From positions 109,074,207 to 109,138,206 of the forward strand of contig OY757907.1 of the NCBI GenBank assembly GCA_963585895.1: a stretch of 64,000 bases of DNA, in the 5' to 3' direction. The DNA comes from Sepioteuthis lessoniana. Its lineage: Eukaryota; Mollusca; Cephalopoda; Myopsida; Loliginidae. The notes beneath the pieces are model-generated. The model did no database searches and was not told the DNA's origin. It was given only the letters and a program-made list of their open reading frames with translations. This document shows positions 55,940 through 64,000 of the stretch, in pieces (position 1 is the first letter of the stretch; each line of letters starts with the position of its first letter). The position numbers and the translations under genes were made by a program.

Positions 55940-57585
55940 AATCAAGATTTTTTGCTCATAATTTTAGGTTAGACCTCTACCTGTAGTTTTGGTCGGTCTC
56001 TGAACATACAGTTGGCTACTGTGACATTCTGGTTAATGTTTACAGTCAGTACATCAGCTATTGGAAATAGCATTAATATAATACTTAATTTGTATTACAG
56101 TTTTATTATTTTATATTAATCACTGTTGATTTGTTAAATATGTTCACCAAACATGAGTTTAAGTTGGAAATGTTTTGTGGCAGTCGGCTGGAATTAGGAT
56201 TAGGGGTTTATATTGATTGTTAGGATTACTGTTCCACTGGTTGACTACTCTAGAGTAATGTTTGAATTTTGAGGCCTACTGTATAAGTTGAGTCCTAGTT
56301 TCATTGACATTTTTTCAGACTTAAAAAATTAACTTGTACACAGCATTTTATGGTATGTAAGAGAAGAATATTTGCAGGGTAACAGACCCTTTCACTCTTT
56401 TAAATGAAACAAGCTGTCATAAAGATATACTTGTTTTATGAAGACCTGAGAGATGAGATCATATGAGAATAAATTTAACAAGATCAGTTTAATACAATGG
56501 ATCATGTTGAACATTCAAAATTAAAAAATAAAAGGCAACTCATGTTGTTCATATATGAAATTACTTTATTCAGACTGATGCAATTTCATAGCGATCCAAC
56601 GCAAACACAAGGTGAGAGGAAGACCTTGTCAGCGCTTGCCAACATATCTCCTTTGCAGCCATCCCACTACTCCATCTCTCATCAATTTGCACTTTGGGTT
56701 TCAAAACTCAGCTCTGAAACTTTCAAATCTTCTCATTTTTATATATGATCTATTTTAATTACTTATTGCATCATGCTTTCTTGAATCATCATGAGTCACA
56801 AGCCCTTCATCACCTGTGCACATTTGACCTTTGTGAGGAAGTACACTTACATTCCCAGTTTTTAGCTTTCTTACAATTTTATCAAATGAATAAAATAGCT
56901 ATTATGATTGATTAATCCCCCTAATAATTTTACATAGTTAAGGTCTTCTCAGAGATCAGTTCTGAAGTAAAAGGTGTTCATAGTAACAAGCTTCAGTACT
57001 GGATTGTGTCAATCAATATTGACAATTCTGCTATTTAACCAACCACAACATGACTTCAATTATTTTAGAGTAATGATAGAACTTTATTGTGAAATAACAT
57101 AAATACTATGATAGCCAAGTCACATAGATATAGGGTTCCTGTCCTAACAGCAATTTCAGATAACATTGATGCTTCTATTTAGAAAGGAGTGAAACATTGT
57201 GATTAGCATTTTAAAATGATTTGTAAAATTTGAATAATTAAAATAAGGATATTCAATGTGAATGCAGACTCCATAATTCATTGAGTTGTGAATTAGACTG
57301 GAAATTGCTTTATTCTTTCATTTAGAAACTTTTTGATGTATTACTCTAATAAAGATCTCTGATGTGCTATTTTTCTAGGTTTTATTATATGCATACACTA
57401 TAACCAGTAAATAAGTCCACCCCAAACAGTTTTAAATTTAAAAAAAAAAAATTTCTTATAAACCTAAGGTTCAAGGATTTCATTATTTCTTGTGAAACGT
57501 TAAAAAATCAATATAAATATTATTATTTAGTTGCAAATACAACAGCATTGAAACTCTCTAATCAGAAATATAAATATGTCATCAT
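55940..57585. other. Single-copy stretch
   Basis: An 83-codon plus-strand frame at 56497-56748 shows no recognised domain. Nothing else seen. Confidence 0.4.
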
Positions 57586-57589
57586 CATC

Positions 57590-58190
57590 AAGTTATGTTG
57601 ACAACATTGAGGCCCTTGACTCTCTCTCACAATCCATCCCTATTGTTCATCAACTCTGGCAGATCCTCCAGATTGCTTACTGTATCGCTACAGAACTGAT
57701 GAATGAAAATCCTTGCTGGTCAGACAACATTGGGGTGTCCATCTAAGGAGTTCAATGTACATCACTTATGAGTTCATCCTGACATCTGCATTAATACTCA
57801 GCATATTTTGCTCATCTTACTTAGATGGTTTCTAAGATGGGAAGCAAGTGGCCATACACCAGCTTTTTTGTGTAGGTTGCTACTTCTAGCATTCGTTTAA
57901 AACCACATTTAGCTTTCTTGTTTAATTCCTATCAAGCTTTTTCTCTAGGCTTTTTGTTAGTCCAGGTGGCACATCCATACAATAGTACCAACATGGCCAC
58001 TCTTAAGAAGAAATCCCATTTTAGATCAGATTTCCATATGACAGACAACCTTTCAATTGCAGTCCATGTCTTCCCCAAGGGCTTGTTGACATTGAGTTCA
58101 GTGGATGCGGTATTGCTGCTGAGGTATTTGGACTCATCAACTAATTTCCGAGCCTTGACATTTAAAGTGGAGATAGCTATGTGTCAGTCC
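57590..58190 (-). pseudogene. LINE-S copy 2
   Basis: Minus strand encodes ISTLNVKARKLVDESKYLSS, then WTAIERLSVIWKSDLK and VAMLVLLYGCATWT, the RT thumb and distal region of a LINE, followed by a decayed 3' end to 57600. Uninverted, unlike copy 1. Several stops and frameshifts. Confidence 0.8.
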
Positions 58191-58246
58191 AAAAATAAGT
58201 ACGTATTTTCTATATAATTATGGAATTTTATTTTTGGTTGAAAAGT

Positions 58247-58252
<6 letters not shown>

Positions 58253-58280
<28 letters not shown>
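58253..58280. repeat. (TA)n(CA)n microsatellite
   Basis: About 13 TA repeats followed by short CA runs. Confidence 0.9.
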
Positions 58281-58287
<7 letters not shown>

Positions 58288-58307
58288 ACAAACACACATA
58301 CACTGCC

Positions 58308-58535
58308 CTGTCAGCTGTGGCTGTAGAATATTCCAACTGCACCACAGCGGAGATGTAAGACCCCTCTCCCACAATGGGTATCCTGAGTATGACATTAAAC
58401 TGCATCTGCTGATAAGACTCCAGTACTGGAACTTTGGGGAATGTGGAGTACCTCTTTATTGTCATTACTCCCCGGTCCACTCTAACCTGGAGTGTTAGTA
58501 CCAGTGGGGTTACCATCTATGGATCACCTGTTCAA
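58308..58535 (+). repeat. SINE-A copy 25 (head and body)
   Basis: 'CTGTCAGCTGTGGCTGTAGA' head and body to about 58530. No tandem middle or tail. Confidence 0.8.
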
Positions 58536-58539
58536 TCAT

Positions 58540-59540
58540 TTTCTAAAGATTATTATCATTAGTTATTGTTATATACTCTACCTCGGAATATTAATGGGTA
58601 TGTCTAATGCCTCACAAACAATTTGCTACATATACATATAGATTGTTTTAATTCAGCACTCTTCCAGATAGACTGGCTCATAGCCTAAAAATAGCCTATG
58701 GTTAAGGACTTCTCAGTTGATTTATAAAGTCATATTAATTTATTGAAATGGTCACTCAAACTTTTGAATGTACAAATCCCTTATTTTTTATAAAGTTAAA
58801 GGATTCACAACTGTCCATCTATTCATATATCCTGTGTCTTCTCACCATTCTTTATCAATGGTTATTTAGACTTTTTTATATAAATGATGAACACAAGAAG
58901 TATTGCTACTTTTTATTCTTAAAGTTAAACCCCAGCATTATTTGTGGGTTTTCAATATCAAAAGGAAAAAGTTGTTAGAGTAATATTATGAAAGTTGAAC
59001 ACTTCTTTGTGATCTGAAATTTGGTTACTTTAGATTGACTAATGTGTCAGTTCATATTTAAATGTACCAAATATTGTATGAGACATTCTTTTGGGAAATG
59101 TTCCAACATTTTAATCTGAGAAGAATATTATTGTCTTGTATCTTTAAGCAATTTTCAAGATCATAAAAGAAAATTCCTAAAAGCATGATTTAAGCAAATA
59201 TCACTTGAGATTTTTATCTTATTTAATCAAATTTATTTTAAAGTGAATGATTCCATTTTGGTTGGATAAAAACTAGGAACGGAATTAATACAAGATTCAA
59301 ATATAAATTATTCAAGATTGATTCTCAAACAAATATTCAGCATCTGATTAAAAATGAATTTGTGTCAAACATTCTTCAAAACTTTTTATAGTGTAAAGTT
59401 TTCTTCTTTTTGTTGAATTATTAAGAACTAAAATAAAATATTGAAAACCATAAAAATTACTGAGTTTTTGAGGGAATTTTCTCTTTCTTGAATTATATAT
59501 ATGGAAGTAAATAATGGAGTGTAGTCTGACAATATATAAA
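58540..59540. other. AT-rich spacer
   Basis: Nothing recognised. Confidence 0.5.
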
Positions 59541-59544
59541 AAAA

Positions 59545-60343
59545 ATTGATAACAACGTAATCCAAGTAGGAGAGATTTATTGAGAAGCAAAGTCGACACT
59601 ATAGCGTTTTGGTTCTAATGAACCATCATCAGGTATGAGGGATGATATTGGTGATGTTAAATCAAAGATGAATGTTTAAAAGTGCAAAATACAAAAACTT
59701 AAGGGAAATTTGTATAACAAGAAAAAGTTGGCTGTTTAATTAGTGAATAAGTGTTTGTTTGTTTTAAATTACGCCATTTGACTTATGAGAAGTATTGTGT
59801 AGAATTTATGTTCCGTTTGTTTGAGAAAGATTTCAAATCAAAAGGAGGAAGAAAAAGAAAGACAAAAAGGAAAAAGAGAAAGGATAAAACTATGATATAT
59901 GTGGAATATATTAACTAAAGATGGAATATATTGTAGCTATTTAAAATGGATTTACTCACCTAAGGAGAAAAGTTATAAAAGCCAGGACGAGTATTTAGGG
60001 AATTACATTGTGAAATTGCAGTGGTTTCAAAAATTCGTCCTAATCTTTTATTATGAATGTAAATGAGCATCTTTGCAAAACAGAAATCAAACTTGTGATT
60101 AGATTAAGAAATGTGTTGAAATAGTGCATTTTTAAGTTACCAATTCTTATGTCTCTTTTGTATTCTTTCAAATGAACGTGAAGGTTCCAAAATGTTTCAC
60201 CAATATATTTTAATTTACAATTCTTACAAGGGATACTATAAACACTGGCATCTGAAAATATGTTGAGGGCTAGAGTGCATTAATTCAAGGATCATTTTTG
60301 AGAGTAAAGAGGTAGTTTTGATATTGAGTTTATTTAAGTTGTT
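59545..60343 (-). mobile_element. Penelope-like element fossil, 3' part with GIY-YIG endonuclease
   Basis: The minus strand from about 60265 to 59960 shows a GIY-YIG-type domain: a Y-x-I-P-C opening, the Y-I-G-E-T core near 60210, then H-K-R-D-like and N-T-R-P-G-F-like segments. This endonuclease ends the protein of Penelope-like retroelements. Downstream, 59545-59690 is the end repeat seen twice at 31 kb, with a hammerhead-like motif (CTGATGA at 59632-59626, GTC at 59597-59595). The reverse transcriptase is missing. The copy is 5'-truncated at the satellite and has a few breaks. Confidence 0.8.
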
Positions 60344-60344
60344 T

Positions 60345-61599
60345 AAGTCCAAACGAAGAAGACGCATTTGAACTCAGGAGCCAAGTGGAAGAAATATGTC
60401 AATATTGGTCAGTATGTCTTTAATTCCAATTTAAAATGCTGAATTTTACAAAATGTTATGCTGTATTTTGTTTGTAAAATAATGCTTAAACTATGCGTTT
60501 TAAATGTAAAGGCACGCTTACTCTACTGTAAAGCCAATTTGATATTAAGCCTATCCACATGTCAGCGAACAAGGCAGAATGTTTTTAAATATCTTCTATC
60601 GAATAATTTAAAAATTCGTAAAGAAAGCCCTAACAGTAGTTTAGAAGAAAAAGCCTAGAATGCTACTACAGCCCCCCCCCCTCAGAAAAGGAAAAAGAAA
60701 AAAAAAAAAAAAAAAAAAAAAAAAAACAACAAAAACGAATTGTCCCCTTCACCCCACTAGACCGCCCCCAAAGCTACCTAAAATATCAGTAGTAAATAAA
60801 AGTCCAAACGAAGAAGACGCATTTGAACTCAGGAGCCAAGTGGAAGAAATATGTCAATATTGGTCAGTATGTCTTTAATTCCAATTTAAAATGCTGAATT
60901 TTACAAAATGTTATGCTGTATTTTGTTTGTAAAATAATGCTTAAACTATGCGTTTTAAATGTAAAGGCACGCTTACTCTACTGTAAAGCCAATTTGATAT
61001 TAAGCCTATCCACATGTCAGCGAACAAGGCAGAATGTTTTTAAATATCTTCTATCGAATAATTTAAAAATTCGTAAAGAAAGCCCTAACAGTAGTTTAGA
61101 AGAAAAAGCCTAGAATGCTACTACAGCCCCCCCCCTCAGAAAAGGAAAAAGAAGAAAAAAAAAAAAAAAAAAAAAACAAAAACGAATTGTCCCCTTCACC
61201 CCACTAGACCGCCCCCAAAGCTACCTAAAATATCAGTAGTAAATAAAAGTCCAAACGAAGAAGACGCATTTGAACTCAGGAGCCAAGTGGAAGAAATATG
61301 TCAATATTGGTCAGTATGTCTTTAATTCCAATTTAAAATGCTGAATTTTACAAAATGTTATGCTGTATTTTGTTTGTAAAATAATGCTTAAACTATGCGT
61401 TTTAAATGTAAAGGCACGCTTACTCTACTGTAAAGCCAATTTGATATTAAGCCTATCCACATGTCAGCGAACAAGGCAGAATGTTTTTAAATATCTTCTA
61501 TCGAATAATTTAAAAATTCGTAAAGAAAGCCCTAACAGTAGTTTAGAAGAAAAAGCCTAGAATGCTACTACAGCCCCCCCCCCTCAGAAAAGGAAAAAG

Positions 61600-61630
<31 letters not shown>

Positions 61631-64000
61631 AACAAAAACGAATTGTCCCCTTCACCCCACTAGACCGCCCCCAAAGCTACCTAAAATATCAGTAGTAAAT
61701 AAAAGTCCAAACGAAGAAGACGCATTTGAACTCAGGAGCCAAGTGGAAGAAATATGTCAATATTGGTCAGTATGTCTTTAATTCCAATTTAAAATGCTGA
61801 ATTTTACAAAATGTTATGCTGTATTTTGTTTGTAAAATAATGCTTAAACTATGCGTTTTAAATGTAAAGGCACGCTTACTCTACTGTAAAGCCAATTTGA
61901 TATTAAGCCTATCCACATGTCAGCGAACAAGGCAGAATGTTTTTAAATATCTTCTATCGAATAATTTAAAAATTCGTAAAGAAAGCCCTAACAGTAGTTT
62001 AGAAGAAAAAGCCTAGAATGCTACTACAGCCCCCCCCCCCCTCAGAAAAGGAAAAAGAAAAAAAAAAAAAAAAAAAAAAAAAAACAACAAAAACGAATTG
62101 TCCCCTTCACCCCACTAGACCGCCCCCAAAGCTACCTAAAATATCAGTAGTAAATAAAAGTCCAAACGAAGAAGACGCATTTGAACTCAGGAGCCAAGTG
62201 GAAGAAATATGTCAATATTGGTCAGTATGTCTTTAATTCCAATTTAAAATGCTGAATTTTACAAAATGTTATGCTGTATTTTGTTTGTAAAATAATGCTT
62301 AAACTATGCGTTTTAAATGTAAAGGCACGCTTACTCTACTGTAAAGCCAATTTGATATTAAGCCTATCCACATGTCAGCGAACAAGGCAGAATGTTTTTA
62401 AATATCTTCTATCGAATAATTTAAAAATTCGTAAAGAAAGCCCTAACAGTAGTTTAGAAGAAAAAGCCTAGAATGCTACTACAGCCCCCCCCCCCTCAGA
62501 AAAGGAAAAAGAAGAAAAAAAAAAAAAAAAAAAAAAAAACAACAAAAACGAATTGTCCCCTTCACCCCACTAGACCGCCCCCAAAGCTACCTAAAATATC
62601 AGTAGTAAATAAAAGTCCAAACGAAGAAGACGCATTTGAACTCAGGAGCCAAGTGGAAGAAATATGTCAATATTGGTCAGTATGTCTTTAATTCCAATTT
62701 AAAATGCTGAATTTTACAAAATGTTATGCTGTATTTTGTTTGTAAAATAATGCTTAAACTATGCGTTTTAAATGTAAAGGCACGCTTACTCTACTGTAAA
62801 GCCAATTTGATATTAAGCCTATCCACATGTCAGCGAACAAGGCAGAATGTTTTTAAATATCTTCTATCGAATAATTTAAAAATTCGTAAAGAAAGCCCTA
62901 ACAGTAGTTTAGAAGAAAAAGCCTAGAATGCTACTACAGCCCCCCCCCCTCAGAAAAGGAAAAAGAAAAAAAAAAAAACAAAAAAAAAAAAAACCAACAA
63001 AAACGAATTGTCCCCTTCACCCCACTAGACCGCCCCCAAAGCTACCTAAAATATCAGTAGTAAATAAAAGTCCAAACGAAGAAGACGCATTTGAACTCAG
63101 GAGCCAAGTGGAAGAAATATGTCAATATTGGTCAGTATGTCTTTAATTCCAATTTAAAATGCTGAATTTTACAAAATGTTATGCTGTATTATGTTTGTAA
63201 AATAATGCTTAAACTATGCGTTTTAAATGTAAAGGCACGCTTACTCTACTGTAAAGCCAATTTGATATTAAGCCTATCCACATGTCAGCGAACAAGGCAG
63301 AATGTTTTTAAATATCTTCTATCGAATAATTTAAAAATTCGTAAAGAAAGCCCTAACAGTAGTTTAGAAGAAAAAGCCTAGAATACTACAAAACCCCCCC
63401 CCCTCAGAAAAGGAAAAAGAAAAAAAAAAAAAACCAACAAAAACGAATTGTCCCCTTCACCCCACTAGACCGCCCCCAAAGCTACCTAAAATATCAGTAG
63501 TAAATAAAAGTCCAAACGAAGAAGACGCATTTGAACTCAGGAGCCAAGTGGAAGAAATATGTCAATATTGGTCAGTATGTCTTTAATTCCAATTTAAAAT
63601 GCTGAATTTTACAAAATGTTATGCTGTATTATGTTTGTAAAATAATGCTTAAACTATGCGTTTTAAATGTAAAGGCACGCTTACTCTACTGTAAAGCCAA
63701 TTTGATATTAAGCCTATCCACATGTCAGCGAACAAGGCAGAATGTTTTTAAATATCTTCTATCGAATAATTTAAAAATTCGTAAAGAAAGCCCTAACAGT
63801 AGTTTAGAAGAAAAAGCCTAGAATGCTACTACAGCCCCCCCCCCCTCAGAAAAGGAAAAAGAAAAAAAAAAAAAAAAAAAAAAAAACAACAAAAACGAAT
63901 TGTCCCCTTCACCCCACTAGACCGCCCCCAAAGCTACCTAAAATATCAGTAGTAAATAAAAGTCCAAACGAAGAAGACGCATTTGAAATCAGGAGCCAAG
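60345..64000 (+). repeat. Satellite array, about 455-bp monomers
   Basis: Eight full monomers start at 60345, 60800, 61247, 61703, 62158, 62613, 63068 and 63508 (lengths 455, 447, 456, 455, 455, 455, 440, 452); a ninth starts at 63960 and runs off the window. Monomers are nearly identical. Most length change comes from a C9-12 tract and an A-rich tract after it. A 66-codon frame (offset 113, start MLYFVCKIMLKLCVLN) is open in all eight, with F4 changed to Y in the last two. A second frame with a lysine run is open only where tract lengths allow. I recognise neither, and homogenisation alone would keep them equal. Confidence 0.97.

Noticed and set aside
60660-60878. 72-codon lysine-rich frame in satellite monomers as a gene
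   Set aside because: It depends on C- and A-tract lengths and is closed in some monomers.

Overview
This window looks like non-coding DNA from an animal nuclear genome, most likely a cephalopod mollusc and probably an octopus. I base this on dense tRNA-derived SINEs, two of which share a central core of the kind described for cephalopod SINEs, together with R2-like and other LINEs, mariner relics, a Penelope-like element and Ty3-type fossils in AT-rich sequence. I could not search databases, so the taxon is inference. I find no intact host protein-coding gene, tRNA, rRNA or CRISPR array. Most open frames are under 100 codons and are chance or transposon-derived.

Repeat families are named locally here. 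SINE-A (about 25 copies) has a head 'CTGGGGCTGTAGAATACAC', a middle around 'GTAGCACCTGATAGGGTCC', a variable stretch of 50-60 bp tandem units and a hairpin tail. SINE-B has a tRNA-like head 'GGTGTAATGGTTAAAGCG', a shared core and the same hairpin tail. SINE-C has a tRNA-like head with 'GGTTCAATCCC' and no hairpin tail. SINE-D has a tRNA-like head 'GGTGTAATGGTTATCG', a core shared with B and its own tail. SINE-E is a GC-rich body on the B-type 3' end. LINE-R is an R2-like LINE with a C-terminal restriction-like endonuclease. LINE-S is a second LINE of uncertain clade.

Layout. 1-5.4 kb: SINE-A copies, LINE-R pieces split by other repeats, SINE-E, SINE-D and B, and a Ty3-type fossil. 5.5-9.3 kb: a possible broken host exon, a second Ty3-type fossil with inverted ends, an internally deleted mariner and SINE-C. 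9.4-17 kb: SINEs around a GC-rich LTR-like block with 89-bp tandem units. 17-25 kb: mostly AT-rich single-copy sequence with mariner relics, one of them apparently nested. 25.6-27.5 kb: the best LINE-R copy, carrying a SINE-D with a perfect 16-bp target duplication. 28-34 kb: nested SINEs, two LTR remnants with 4-bp duplications and a pair of inverted Penelope-type end repeats. 35-36 kb: LINE-S with an inverted 5' part. 36-58.5 kb: many SINEs, two more LTR remnants, a 79-bp tandem array made of SINE tails, microsatellites and a second LINE-S. 59.5-60.3 kb: a 5'-truncated Penelope-like element with a GIY-YIG domain. 60.3-64 kb: a highly uniform satellite of about 455 bp, still running at the window end.

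Nothing here looks like a working gene system. The best leads are the conserved, covarying 3' hairpin shared by SINE-A, B and E, the tandem array built from it, the homogeneous satellite and the two related LTR remnants that keep a CRE-like and an ETS-like site together.
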